Shown here: positions 1 through 9,236 of the stretch, piece by piece
Layout: each line of letters begins with the position of its first letter
Numbering within the stretch: position 1 is the first letter of the stretch
Assembly (NCBI GenBank): GCA_903835005.1
Contig: CAILLK010000067.1
Location: 18,788-82,787 of the forward strand
Reading direction: 5' to 3'
Source of the DNA: an uncultured Bacteroidota bacterium
GTDB lineage: Bacteria > Bacteroidota > Bacteroidia > Chitinophagales > Chitinophagaceae
Length of the DNA stretch: 64,000 nt
The notes under the pieces: generated by a model
Told to the model about the DNA's origin: nothing
Seen by the model: only the letters and a program-made list of their open reading frames with translations
Database searches by the model: none
Translations under genes and position numbers: made by a program

Positions 1-435
1 TATCCTTATCAGCTTAAGAAAATTGGCGTCAACCGTAGGAATGTTGTAAACGGCTGTCATTTTCGATTTATCTTTTTTCAGGGTAAGCACTACATTTCCC
101 ACATCATCGGTAGTAATAGAGTATTTACCGGTTTCGTTCGGGCTATCGCCCATGTCTCTGTGAAATTCCTTGTATGTGCCGTAATTAATATTATTGACAT
201 TACCAGGAGTAAGCCTTAATGTCATGGAGTAATGGATATAGTGGGTTTCAGCGCCTATTTTGTCCGGGCATTTTGTACCTACAAAATACCAGGTTTTATC
301 CATCAGATCATACCTGTTTATTGGTACAGTATTACTTGGTGGCCTGTTTTCAGCTCCAATAATCTGTGCAAATGTGCAGGTTGGCAATGCCAGCAGGCAA
401 ACAAAAAGAATCTTATTGAACATAATTTTCAGCAT
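1..435 (-). CDS. Exported protein, 3'-truncated by the window edge (lipocalin-like?)
   Basis: An open frame runs from ATG at 435 (second ATG at 423) off the left edge with no stop. The first ~22 residues form a signal peptide (basic start, hydrophobic LFVCLLALPTCTFA, then AQ). The mature part has a Trp-rich strand (KTWYFVG) and alternating beta-like segments, which resembles small Bacteroidota lipocalin-like proteins. That family call is tentative because the C-terminus is missing. No catalytic motif is visible. It reads away from the cold-shock gene behind the terminator at 581-608, so it is probably a separate transcription unit. Confidence 0.6.
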   Translation of the reverse strand, partial: MLKIMFNKILFVCLLALPTCTFAQIIGAENRPPSNTVPINRYDLMDKTWYFVGTKCPDKIGAETHYIHYSMTLRLTPGNVNNINYGTYKEFHRDMGDSPNETGKYSITTDDVGNVVLTLKKDKSKMTAVYNIPTVDANFLKLIRI

Positions 436-580
436 AAAAATAATTTCTTCGGTGGTAAAAGTAATAATTCCTTTGATCAATTTTAATTACAGCATCGCAA
501 AATAACCAATAATATTTATTCCTGAAAACTTTCAGCAAAAATGAATCAACTATTTTATCCAAATTCAGCGGTTTGTAATG

Positions 581-608
581 AAAAAGCCCCGTAAATCCGG
601 GGCTTTTT
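581..608 (-). terminator. Rho-independent terminator of the cold-shock gene
   Basis: Perfect 11-bp inverted repeat (581-591 and 598-608, 6-nt loop) with GC core CCCCG/CGGGG and A5/T5 ends. On the minus strand the hairpin ends in a T run directly downstream of the cold-shock stop at 636. Confidence 0.85.
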
Positions 609-635
609 GGCAATCATCTTAAAACGATATAAAAA

Positions 636-827
636 TCAGATTACTCTAACATTAGCAGCGTTCAAACCTTTTTTACCATTCTGTACATCAAATGTAACTT
701 TATCGTGCTCGCGGATTTCATCCAGCAGGCCTGATACGTGTACGAAGATGTCTTGTCCGCCGTTTGACGGAGAAATGAAACCAAATCCTTTAGTTTCATT
801 GAAAAATTTTACTGTTCCTTCTTGCAT
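636..827 (-). CDS. Cold-shock domain protein (CspA family)
   Basis: A 63-aa single-domain nucleic-acid-binding protein of the CspA/CspC type, which acts as an RNA chaperone. RNP1 (KGFGFISP) and RNP2 (DIFVHVS) are both visible, and the protein begins MQEGTVKFF as usual for the family. ATG at 827 is chosen over the in-frame start at 860 because it gives the canonical N-terminus and lies downstream of the -7 box at 858-865. It is monocistronic, with a strong terminator after it. The promoter-to-ATG distance leaves only a short leader, unlike the long cold-responsive leader of E. coli cspA. Confidence 0.93.
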   Translation of the reverse strand: MQEGTVKFFNETKGFGFISPSNGGQDIFVHVSGLLDEIREHDKVTFDVQNGKKGLNAANVRVI

Positions 828-857
828 TGTTTTGTAAATAAATTGATTAAGAAAGCA

Positions 858-865
858 CAAAGGTA
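858..865 (-). promoter_or_regulatory. -7 box for the cold-shock gene
   Basis: The minus strand reads TACCTTTG, an exact match to the Bacteroidota -7 consensus TAnnTTTG, 30 bp upstream of ATG 827. No convincing -33 TTTG was found at the usual spacing. Confidence 0.5.
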
Positions 866-931
866 CAATAAATATTTGATAATCCTGAATAAGTTTGTTA
901 AGGAAACAATATTATTTCAGGATGGTCAAAA

Positions 932-1627
932 TTATTCCTCAGAGTGTAAAGTTTCAACCTTTGAACCAAAAAAATTAAGGAACAAAACTATGAAGGCAAC
1001 CATTACTATGGCCTGCGTGCAGACCAATATTTTACCCATATGGGTAACGGGGTGAATATCGCCATAACCTATAGTGGTTGATGTAACAATACTGAAGTAA
1101 ACAAAATCGGTTATTGATTGTGCTCTTTCATCGAGTAAATGCAACCCGCCATATACCACAGCAAAGCTAAATGCAATTTCCAGATAGTTAAAGAAGAGCA
1201 TCAGAATGTTGCGGCGGTAGGAACGCGGTTTTACAAACATATCTGATACAAAAATCAGTGAGGCTACATATACTACCGTTTCGGTAAGCAGATAACCTGA
1301 AATAAGCACTACGGCCAATTTGTGGTAAAATCCTGTATACAAAAAGACCAACGGAAGCAAGGTTTTGAAAAGTACATAAAACTCTATTGCTACATTGCGT
1401 TTTATGGTTCCATAACGTCCGAAAACCTGCCTGTAATGTATCCCGGGGAAAATAGGCTGTATACCTACAAGTACCAATCTTAATATTTTCTCAAACCCTA
1501 TATCTTTATGGGTTCTGTTATTCCAGATCTTGATCAGGTTACTGCGGTAAGCCAGGTAGGCCGAAACTTTCTGCCTGGTATTGTATTCTGGCTTACCAAA
1601 AAATAACTTGTACAGGATATTTTTCAT
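932..1627 (-). CDS. Potassium channel family protein (Ion_trans_2)
   Basis: A 231-aa inner-membrane protein. The C-terminal half has a pore helix and the K+ selectivity filter TTIGYGD (about residues 186-192) followed by a final membrane helix rich in Val, Ala and Phe. Two or three further hydrophobic helices precede it (about residues 85-165). It therefore looks like a four-helix channel subunit rather than the minimal two-helix type. No RCK/TrkA-N regulatory domain follows: the protein stops about 20 residues after the last helix. The N-terminal ~75 residues are basic and probably cytoplasmic. ATG at 1627 is the first in-frame start. Confidence 0.82.
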   Translation of the reverse strand: MKNILYKLFFGKPEYNTRQKVSAYLAYRSNLIKIWNNRTHKDIGFEKILRLVLVGIQPIFPGIHYRQVFGRYGTIKRNVAIEFYVLFKTLLPLVFLYTGFYHKLAVVLISGYLLTETVVYVASLIFVSDMFVKPRSYRRNILMLFFNYLEIAFSFAVVYGGLHLLDERAQSITDFVYFSIVTSTTIGYGDIHPVTHMGKILVCTQAIVMVAFIVLFLNFFGSKVETLHSEE

Positions 1628-1723
1628 GCTGCAATTATCGCCAGTAATTTACGATAATCTGCTGAAGAAATGCAATTCAAACCATCCGATACCCGGCTTT
1701 AGGCCCATCACCAGCACAAAAAC

Positions 1724-2932
1724 TTATTTTTTTTCTATTGTAGTAATCATGTGTCTATTGGCCTGACTGCTTAACTCAACATAATATATTCCAGCCACCA
1801 GATTTTTTATGTCCATTATCTGGGTTCTTTTTTCTATTACTCCGCTTCGGATTACTCTCCCTATGGCATCCATTATCCTGAAGGCAGCCTCTGAACCCGT
1901 GTTTTCAAAAATCATTTCATTGCCAGCAGGGTTTGGATATACCTTTATTGATTGCTCCTGGTTTACGTTTTCTACCTTTGTAGTTGCAAAAATATTATCA
2001 CTTACATAAAGTGATGCAGGAATGGCATCTGTGGTTTCGCACGAAATAAATATCCTTGAGTCAGATAACCAGCATACACCCTCTGTTTGCCATTCCTGTC
2101 CGTTTCCTATTTCTATTCTTCGCTTGTTGCCCGAAAAGAACATGTCGCCCTGGTAATCGCTTAAATACCACAGAAAGGAATTGATATGACCTTTGAAATA
2201 GCCAATCAATACTATTTCATGGGTATTGGCATTATAATCTGCCCCGGTAATCAATCCATTTACATTGTAGCTCGTATACGGATCAAGCGCATAGGTACCG
2301 GGTGTTTTAGGCATTTTGTATACCCTTGTCTGCAGGTCACCTCTGTCTTTTGAAAAAATATACAATGAATCTTTAATGGAGATCAGGGCTTCGCAATCGT
2401 AGTTATTTGTAGTGCCTGATCCGAATAGCGTCTGGTCGGTATACCTGAATGAAATAGCCTGTGCATTTACATGCACTGTAGACCCTGTTCCAATATCGGT
2501 TTTTGCTATTTTCAGCACTTTCAGGTCAGTGCGGTCGCTGTTGTTATTGCCGTGATCACCCACATATATATAGTTACTGTCGGCAGTTATATCTTCCCAG
2601 TCCACATTCGGATAATTATCAATTACTACGGTCTGGAGGGTATGCCCGTCAGAGGTGTCGATACTGTTAATCTCCGGCGGATTACCGCTGTCATTATGCG
2701 TCCACAATTTACCATCTGTCCACTCCACACCCGAAGACTCTGTGATAATGGGATTCAGAGCCCCTCTCAGCACCGGAGATTTATGTGTTACCGGGTAAAT
2801 ACATGATCCGTCATTATTAGTAGCAACCGGATTAAAATTTGATGCGGCAGGGTCTGTACATCCGCTTTGTGCGAAACCAGTTTGTATTCCGTAAAAAGCA
2901 ATACACAGAATAACAGACTTAATAATATGCAT
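1724..2932 (-). CDS. T9SS-secreted beta-propeller-like protein
   Basis: A 402-aa secreted protein. A signal peptide (about residues 1-21, ending GFAQ) is followed by one Cys-rich CTDPAASNFNP...DGSC motif, a short element common in Bacteroidota extracellular proteins. A central ~270-residue region of repeated beta-strand blades (WTHNDSGNPP, WEDITADS, EGVCWLSD) follows, resembling a propeller of the esterase-like/SdiA-regulated type. The last ~75 residues are a Por secretion tail: KVYPNPAGNEMIFEN, a beta sandwich, then VAGIYYVELS. It is exported through Sec and then T9SS. A promoter lies at 2950-2957. Confidence 0.8.
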   Translation of the reverse strand: MHIIKSVILCIAFYGIQTGFAQSGCTDPAASNFNPVATNNDGSCIYPVTHKSPVLRGALNPIITESSGVEWTDGKLWTHNDSGNPPEINSIDTSDGHTLQTVVIDNYPNVDWEDITADSNYIYVGDHGNNNSDRTDLKVLKIAKTDIGTGSTVHVNAQAISFRYTDQTLFGSGTTNNYDCEALISIKDSLYIFSKDRGDLQTRVYKMPKTPGTYALDPYTSYNVNGLITGADYNANTHEIVLIGYFKGHINSFLWYLSDYQGDMFFSGNKRRIEIGNGQEWQTEGVCWLSDSRIFISCETTDAIPASLYVSDNIFATTKVENVNQEQSIKVYPNPAGNEMIFENTGSEAAFRIMDAIGRVIRSGVIEKRTQIMDIKNLVAGIYYVELSSQANRHMITTIEKK

Positions 2933-2949
2933 GGTTTTGAATTAGCGTG

Positions 2950-2978
2950 CAAAGGTATCGGCTAGGTCAAAACCACAA
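2950..2978 (-). promoter_or_regulatory. Promoter of the T9SS propeller gene
   Basis: Minus-strand TACCTTTG (2957-2950) matches the Bacteroidota -7 box. A TTG lies 18 bp further upstream (2978-2976), close to the expected -33 spacing. The leader to ATG 2932 would be about 10-15 nt. Confidence 0.5.
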
Positions 2979-3015
2979 TATGAATTAATTATTAAATGAT
3001 TGTTACGCAGCAGGT

Positions 3016-3693
3016 TTATCGCACCAGGTGATACCGCTGCAATTCAAGTACCCTGTGAATGTCATCTGCCGGATGGATAAATACTAATTTTATGATCCCG
3101 GCCTCCTGATTTACATAAAAACAATCGTTATATACCATGCTCTGTGACCTTTCTGAAAATGGAGCGTGTATCGATCGGGCGGCATTACTATAACTCAGGC
3201 CATTCAATGCTACTTCCGGAATAATATCGGCAACAGATCCGCTGTCAAAGCCTGGCACACAGCCCGAAGAGCTGCCGGCTGATCCGGTTGACAGGGGCCA
3301 GGTAAATAAACTGAAGGCTAAAATGGATTCAACACTGTCTTTACTATTATGAAACCCGATATTGAATTGACTTTGCTGCATACTGAAATACCATTGCTCT
3401 GTATCCGTTGGGTTACCATCTGAAACGAAAACAGAAATGCCAATATTTTCTATTTTAGGTGCATTTGGTTCCAGTACACAACCTCCGGCAGTGTACAATA
3501 CATCCTGGTTAGAAGTAACATAAGCGCTGTCGATCGCCCCTGTTATAGAATCCTTATAAATCCAGTAACTGCCGGGTTTGTAATTAAATGCTGACTTCAT
3601 ACCAGTATTTACAGAATAAACAGTGGTGCCTATTTTGATGCATGACTGAAACAGAAAAAGCAGCAAAGCGATCGCAAGAATTGTAAATCTCAT
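3016..3693 (-). CDS. Putative lipoprotein of unknown function
   Basis: A 225-aa protein with a lipoprotein signal: a hydrophobic stretch ending LFLFQSC puts the lipidated Cys near residue 18. The mature region includes GSYWIYKDSITGAIDS, a beta-rich pattern recurrent in uncharacterised Bacteroidota lipoproteins, and a Gly/Ser segment near residues 137-147. No enzyme motif is recognised. It sits alone between the T9SS propeller gene and the BlaR-like gene; the 75-bp gap to the latter lacks an obvious hairpin. Confidence 0.7.
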   Translation of the reverse strand: MRFTILAIALLLFLFQSCIKIGTTVYSVNTGMKSAFNYKPGSYWIYKDSITGAIDSAYVTSNQDVLYTAGGCVLEPNAPKIENIGISVFVSDGNPTDTEQWYFSMQQSQFNIGFHNSKDSVESILAFSLFTWPLSTGSAGSSSGCVPGFDSGSVADIIPEVALNGLSYSNAARSIHAPFSERSQSMVYNDCFYVNQEAGIIKLVFIHPADDIHRVLELQRYHLVR

Positions 3694-3769
3694 AGAGTGT
3701 CTGTTTTAGAAAGATGAATTTAATCTTTTTGCCACAAAATCTATGCCAGATTTACAAAACAATAGTAAT

Positions 3770-5254
3770 TCAACCCTTACTTGCCGATGCTACTCCTTTA
3801 AGGATATCATTGCATATTTCGTCCAGTTCACTATCTGTATTCAGGCGTTCCATCTGTTCTTTAATTTTTATGTCCCCTAGTTCCAGCATTATTGCAGGTG
3901 AGCCGTTGTGGTTCAAAACATACAAGCTGTTATTTGTCACCCATTGGTGCAATAACAGGAGCCCCTTCAGATGCATGATGCCAATAATCACATTTTTTGC
4001 CAGAATATGGCTTGTATTTTTTACCTCATCGCCTGTTGCATATATTCCAAATGAAAAATCATCCTTTTTCACCATTGTTTGGGGGCCATCATCTATATGT
4101 ACTGAGATAAAAAAGTCCGGTTTTAGTTTATTTGAAATTGTCACCCTGTCTGCAAGTGACATATCTTCATCCTTATTCCGGGTCAGTTGCGCATCAATAT
4201 TGAAATTTGGCGCCAGTTCTTTCATGTGGTTAACTATTCTCAAAGTAATATCCTTTTCATTATATCCGTTATATACCGCTCCTAAATCTGCTCCACCATG
4301 TCCGGCATCAAGAAGCAATACTATTTTCTTATCCGAGGTCTTTATTGCATGGTCAGCAGCATTTCCTTTAGTGAAAGAAAATAAAATAAGGACACCTGCC
4401 AGCAATGGTAGTACAGCGAGCTGCCTACCTGAGGCGAAACTTGTTTTTGCGTTTGTCTGTAGCATTGTCAATCGTCTTTTTATGGGTGAAGAAAAAAATT
4501 GGTGTTCCGGTACTAAATAGCTTCCTTTATTATGAGCCTGCAGCAGCATCCGGGCAAAGGCTTCCGTGTTATTATCTTCTATGGTAGCTCCATCTGCTAT
4601 GAACTCATGAATCATGGTCAGCTCCTTCTGAATAAACCAGTAAAAAGGATTCATCCAGAATACGCAAGTAAGCGCCTGACAGGCCACTTTATCATAGGTG
4701 TGTTTCTGCTTTATGTGGGTCAGTTCATGCTGATAAATCAATTGCCCGTTCTCTGAATTAAGCGGAATAGAATCGTTCCAGAACAAATAGTTGAGGAATG
4801 AAAACGGGGCCTTAGGATAATCCGTTAGTATTAATTTTATTCCACCTACTTCTGAAATTTTCTGTTTTCTGGCCAGCCTTAAAACCCATAATATCCGGAA
4901 CATTAAAACAGCCAGCAATGAGAGGCTGATTGCGAAAACTATAATTGCGATTACAGCATACCAATTTATCGCCTGTGTCGATACCTTTGCCATTACCTGT
5001 GGCTCTTCCATACCTCTACTATTTACTACTTGCAACAGGTAATTTGCCGGTGCAGCAATAGTTGCATTTGACTGGTTTATGGTGAACCAGTTAAAGTGAA
5101 GTAATGGAACCGCTAGGCTTGCAAGCAGCGTAAACAGAAGGAAAAACCGGTTGTACTGATGCAAACGTTTATTCCTTAGCCCTATGCAATACCATGCGGT
5201 AAGCAACCCGGTTATTAAAATACTTTTAAAAAGAAATAGAATTATGCTGTCCAT
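3770..5254 (-). CDS. BlaR1/MecR1-type M56 receptor fused to N-acetylmuramoyl-L-alanine amidase
   Basis: A 494-aa membrane protein. The first ~125 residues hold three or four membrane helices. The M56 metallopeptidase follows with its zinc motif HELTH (176-180) and downstream HEFIAD (216-221); another helix lies near 281-295. Residues ~310-485 form a complete Amidase_3 domain: DAGHGG (316-321), YNEKD with Glu 333, SVHID with His 386 and LELG with Glu 459, so the zinc ligands and probable catalytic Glu are kept. Classical BlaR1 proteins carry a penicillin-binding sensor here instead. The gene starts 10 bp after the BlaI stop, a typical repressor-receptor pair. Inference: the outer domain recognises or cuts cell-wall fragments and signals to BlaI. 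Confidence 0.85.
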   Translation of the reverse strand: MDSIILFLFKSILITGLLTAWYCIGLRNKRLHQYNRFFLLFTLLASLAVPLLHFNWFTINQSNATIAAPANYLLQVVNSRGMEEPQVMAKVSTQAINWYAVIAIIVFAISLSLLAVLMFRILWVLRLARKQKISEVGGIKLILTDYPKAPFSFLNYLFWNDSIPLNSENGQLIYQHELTHIKQKHTYDKVACQALTCVFWMNPFYWFIQKELTMIHEFIADGATIEDNNTEAFARMLLQAHNKGSYLVPEHQFFSSPIKRRLTMLQTNAKTSFASGRQLAVLPLLAGVLILFSFTKGNAADHAIKTSDKKIVLLLDAGHGGADLGAVYNGYNEKDITLRIVNHMKELAPNFNIDAQLTRNKDEDMSLADRVTISNKLKPDFFISVHIDDGPQTMVKKDDFSFGIYATGDEVKNTSHILAKNVIIGIMHLKGLLLLHQWVTNNSLYVLNHNGSPAIMLELGDIKIKEQMERLNTDSELDEICNDILKGVASASKG

Positions 5255-5264
5255 AAAACAGGTT

Positions 5265-5621
5265 TTATTTTTTCTTTAATTGCTTCAATAATAATTCAAG
5301 GTCCTCAACCGATAACTTTTTCTCATCCACCAGGAAGGATACTACATTACTGAATGATCCTTCAAAGTATCCTTTGGCTACATTGGTCAATGTCCGTTTT
5401 GAATATTCTTCTTTTGAAAGCAGCGGGTGGTATCTGTGAATCCTGCCCACATTTTCAATCTTTACAAATTCTTTATCCACAAGTGTCTTCAGTATAGTGG
5501 CTACAGTATTCTTGTGGGGTTGTGGCTCGGGCATGTTTTCAACTACTTCCATTAGCAGTCCATTGCTCAGTTTCCAGAGCACTTTCATTACTGTTTCTTC
5601 TGCACGTGTCAATGTCTTCAT
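5265..5621 (-). CDS. BlaI/MecI/CopY-family transcriptional repressor
   Basis: A 118-aa winged-helix repressor. The N-terminus MKTLTRAEETVMKVLW followed by the wing region PHKNTVATILKTLVDKEFV is characteristic of BlaI/MecI. The C-terminal ~45 residues form the dimerisation helices. ATG at 5621 is chosen over an in-frame start at 5741 because the additional 40 residues would cross the promoter and operators and match nothing in the family. In the classical system the M56 partner triggers repressor cleavage. Two palindromes flank the promoter (5627-5642 and 5649-5670), consistent with autorepression of the blaI-blaR unit. Confidence 0.9.
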   Translation of the reverse strand: MKTLTRAEETVMKVLWKLSNGLLMEVVENMPEPQPHKNTVATILKTLVDKEFVKIENVGRIHRYHPLLSKEEYSKRTLTNVAKGYFEGSFSNVVSFLVDEKKLSVEDLELLLKQLKKK

Positions 5622-5626
5622 TATAA

Positions 5627-5670
5627 AACTACATTTATAGTTCAAAGGTAAAACTATTTTTCTAGTTTTA
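5627..5670 (-). promoter_or_regulatory. BlaI promoter with two operator-like palindromes
   Basis: A -7 box TACCTTTG on the minus strand (5650-5643) lies between two dyads sharing AACTA/TAGTT half-sites with identical 6-nt spacers. The proximal dyad is 5627-5642 (5-bp arms); the distal one is 5649-5670 (8-bp arms, TAAAACTA/TAGTTTTA). Their centres are 25 bp apart. The predicted start site falls inside the proximal dyad. Confidence 0.7.
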
Positions 5671-5760
5671 GCAAATATTTTCAACCAATAATTTTTAGAC
5701 GGGTTTTGAAGGAACAAAATGCCACACAAAGAGCAGAACAAAATCTGATTTAAACTAGCA

Positions 5761-7174
5761 CTATTCCATGAGCTTATCTATTTCCTTGCACAGTAAATCA
5801 ATATCTGATGGCCTTGGCGTATTTGTTATTGCAAATTTCCCATCCTTACCAATAAGGAAGTACACAGGAATACCGGTAACTCCATACCGTGTAGCAACAG
5901 GTCCTTTCCAACCTCCTTCACCATCGAGCATGTGAATACCATCAATTTTCAATTTATCCAAAGCCTTCTTCCAGCTATCCATATCAACATCTATAGACAC
6001 GTAAAGGAAAACTATGCTTTTCCCCTTATATTTTTCCTCCAGCTTCTTTGCCGAAGGCATCTCGCCCAAGCATGGGCCACACCAGCTGGCCCAGAAGTCG
6101 AGATAAACTACTTTTCTCTGAAATCCGAAAGTTTCATAAATTTTCCATCGGTAGTATTTATAGTGAAATCTGGCGCTGTGCTACCAGCAGATACCTTCTT
6201 TTTCATAGCCAGTTTCTCTTCCAGCCATGGCAGGTAATTACTATTATGGTACCGACACTTAAATTCACTCATGCTGACTTCTGATTCGGCCACCGTTTGG
6301 CCCCGCATCTTAGAATAAAGATGGCTTGCCCCATATAACTCTGCCGATTTGGGAGGCATGCTTTTGTAAGACAATGCTACTTCCTCCGAGTCATTTTTTT
6401 TATGCTGATCACTGATTTCTAAATTGGCATTCATCAGTTCACCATAATACATTCCAACAAAATAACGGTAGGTACTTACTGGTATCAGGTCATCGTCAAA
6501 AGCCTGTGGTACAGCTAAGGTCAGCTTATAATTTTCCTTTGGTATTTTTACAGTATAGGAGTGTTATTGTGAAATAGTATGATCCAATGCGTAATCAAGC
6601 ATAATGTTATAAACATAGTATTGGAAAAAAGCCATCCAATATTTTTTAAATGATGGGGATAGACCTCTATCATTTGCATTCAAGAAGTCTATTTCTTTTT
6701 TAAGAGCAGCATTTATTTCCAGTATAAAGGTATCTGGACCATCCTTACAAAAGCCTTGCAATCTAGCACCGAATTGCCTTGACATGCTGCTGAACAGAAT
6801 ATGCTTTGCTATAAAATTGGCTTCTTCAGCTCCTTTGCCGTATAATGCAATGTGCTGTCAAAATTATTTGCATCCAGGGTCATTTCCAGATTATCACCCG
6901 GCTCAGGAAAAATTTCAGTCGTTTGATTCCCATGTGTAATGTATATATCATCAAATGAATTTTCCAATGGAAATGTAAGAGTGAAGCTGCCATCCTTTTC
7001 CAGCCTGGCACCAACAGTAATAGGCACATAACCAATCCAGCTATCTGAATAACTGACGGAGATACTATCGGAAATAGGGGTTTTTATTTTACCGTGCAGC
7101 GTAACAGAATTGCTTGCGAAAGTAACAGTAGAAAAAATGCTGCATACTAAAAATAAAAAACGGTTGATGTTCAT
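5761..7174 (-). pseudogene. Decayed TlpA-like thiol:disulfide oxidoreductase (DUF4369-like N-terminus)
   Basis: One ancestral protein of ~470 residues is spread over two changed frames and one stop. From ATG 7174: signal peptide (ending TFAS), then a beta-rich DUF4369-like domain to HYT. A one-base loss near 6838-6841 shifts the frame; it resumes as GKGAEEANFIAKHIL. TAA at 6564-6566 interrupts ...HTISQ*HSYTVKIP in frame. A second one-base loss in an A run near 6109-6113 separates KLSDFRE from KVVYLDFWASWCGPC, the thioredoxin active site (CGPC), and the fold continues to the stop at 5761. Intact relatives are periplasmic TlpA/ResA-like proteins. Either the gene is dead or the assembly has errors; the in-frame stop favours real decay. 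Confidence 0.82.
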
Positions 7175-7415
7175 CAGAGTGCAGTTTTGATTTATGGATA
7201 TAACAGCAATTCATTCTTTTTTATTGCCTGATTAACTGTACTTTGAAAACGTTTAGTACAACCTTATAATTTCCGCTAATTTATAGCATCAGGTTAATGA
7301 AACATCCTGATAAATTAAGTTTAAAATGTATCCGGCTAATAAGAATTACCTGGCTGTTAAATTATCCTTTAATCCTGTTCGTTATTGATCCCCTATAATT
7401 TCGTAGTTTTAACAC

Positions 7416-9227
7416 ATGTCCGTCAATACACTGGATACCGGCCTGATCGATTCAGAAAATACAATATTTACCAAAGCCGTTGCTTTGGTAAAAGAAACTA
7501 CGCAAAATTTGTTTCTTACCGGAAAGGCAGGTACAGGTAAAACCACCTTTCTGAAATATATTAAGCACCATGCTGCCAAGCAATGCGCCATAGTAGCACC
7601 CACCGGTGTAGCTGCAATAAATGCTGGTGGCGAAACTATTCATTCATTTCTGCAGTTGCCGTTCGGACCTTTTGTGCCTGGCACAGCCGGTGGCTATGGC
7701 AGGCAGGGTGAGGCCACACAAGATAAACATTCTTTACTGGCCAACCTCCGCCTGAAAGAAACCAAAATAAAGCTGCTGCGCAAACTGGAGTTACTGATCA
7801 TAGACGAGGTAAGCATGGTGCGCTGCGACCTGCTGGACAGTATGGACCTTGTGCTGCGCCATGTTCGCAAAAGCAGGGAGCCATTCGGAGGCCTTCAGGT
7901 GGTTTTCATTGGCGACCTCTTTCAATTGCCTCCTGTAGCTAAAGACGAAGACTGGGAAATTCTTAAAAACTTTTACAACAGCCCTTATTTTTTCGACTCA
8001 GCTGTATTGAGGCAGAATCCTCCTTTGTATATAGAACTAAGGAAAATATACCGGCAGAAAGAACAGGCTTTTATTGATATACTAAACCGTATAAGGACAG
8101 GCCTTGTGGAACACCAGGATATTCAACAACTCAACACTCTTTACGACCCGTTGCCTCAAAAAGACAGTGGCTATATTATTCTTTGCACACACAACCGGAT
8201 TGCTGACAACATTAATCAGGAATCGCTCAATAAATTAACCACACCTTCCCATACCTTTAAGGGAACAATAACCAATGAATTCAACCCCAAAAACCTTCCC
8301 ACTGATGAAGTTCTTACCGTTAAGCAGGGCGCTCAGGTAATGTTTGTAAAAAACGATATACAGATACCAAGAAGGTACTATAACGGCAAAATAGCCAAAA
8401 TTGAAAAAATTGATGCCGAAGGTATATGGATCAGTTTTCCGGATGACAATAACAAGGAAACATTGCTGCTGGAATTGGAAACCTGGAGAAACATGCGCTA
8501 TACGCTTAATCAGCAGAAAGGGGAAATTGTGGAGGAGGAAAGCGGTAGCTTTACGCAATACCCGATAAGGCTGGCCTGGGCCATCACGGTTCACAAAAGC
8601 CAGGGCCTTACCTTGCAGAAGGCGGTGGTAGATCTTAACCAGTCGTTTGCACCCGGACAGGTATATGTAGCGTTAAGCCGGTGCACTACTATGGATGGCC
8701 TTGTGCTTCGCAGCAGGCTCAGCATTGAAAATGTAATAACCGACAACCGTATCATTGATTATGCACAATCGGAAAAAGACGAAGACGAATTGGATAATAT
8801 CCTGGATAGAGGTCGGAGAGAAGCTGCTGCTGCCCGACTTTACAGGATATTTTCATTCGCGGATTTGATAGAACACTTAGCACATTTGCTTCCAGTAATA
8901 GCTAAATGGAAAACCGGGCCAAAGGAAAAACACCTGGAACTGCTTACACAGATTAATGGTGCTGTAACAAAAGCAGACGGGCATGCCAAAGGGTTTCATA
9001 AGGAGATAAATCTACTTACTGCTAATGCTGAATTTGTGAAATTATATGAACGTAAAAGAGCTGCTGCAAATTACTTTTCAGAGCAAATGCTGTCGCCACT
9101 CATCCTTGCTGCAGAGGAACATATCAAATCGCTGGGAACACTCACAAAAACAGTTAAACAGGTGCGGGTTTGGAAAGAACTGAAAGACTACCTGATACTA
9201 AAAAACAAGGAAATATTAGATGCTTAA
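7416..9227 (+). CDS. PIF1-like superfamily 1 DNA helicase
   Basis: A 603-aa cytoplasmic ATPase. Walker A is GKAGTGKT (36-43), followed by the PIF1-type motif APTGVAAINAGG and the Walker B-like LLIIDEVSM. Later SF1B motifs include FIGDLFQLPPV and, near residue 390, AITVHKSQGLTL with YVALSRC. The last ~130 residues are helical and probably an accessory domain. PIF1/RecD2-type helicases unwind DNA 5'-3' in recombination and replication-fork rescue. It is the only plus-strand gene in the first 16 kb and converges on the SnoaL-like gene with a 9-bp gap. The 240-bp upstream gap holds no other gene. Confidence 0.88.
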   Translation: MSVNTLDTGLIDSENTIFTKAVALVKETTQNLFLTGKAGTGKTTFLKYIKHHAAKQCAIVAPTGVAAINAGGETIHSFLQLPFGPFVPGTAGGYGRQGEATQDKHSLLANLRLKETKIKLLRKLELLIIDEVSMVRCDLLDSMDLVLRHVRKSREPFGGLQVVFIGDLFQLPPVAKDEDWEILKNFYNSPYFFDSAVLRQNPPLYIELRKIYRQKEQAFIDILNRIRTGLVEHQDIQQLNTLYDPLPQKDSGYIILCTHNRIADNINQESLNKLTTPSHTFKGTITNEFNPKNLPTDEVLTVKQGAQVMFVKNDIQIPRRYYNGKIAKIEKIDAEGIWISFPDDNNKETLLLELETWRNMRYTLNQQKGEIVEEESGSFTQYPIRLAWAITVHKSQGLTLQKAVVDLNQSFAPGQVYVALSRCTTMDGLVLRSRLSIENVITDNRIIDYAQSEKDEDELDNILDRGRREAAAARLYRIFSFADLIEHLAHLLPVIAKWKTGPKEKHLELLTQINGAVTKADGHAKGFHKEINLLTANAEFVKLYERKRAAANYFSEQMLSPLILAAEEHIKSLGTLTKTVKQVRVWKELKDYLILKNKEILDA

Positions 9228-9236
9228 TATCTATAC

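Noticed and set aside
3714..4520. 268-codon frame antisense to the BlaR-amidase gene
   Set aside because: Shadow of a clear conserved gene on the other strand.
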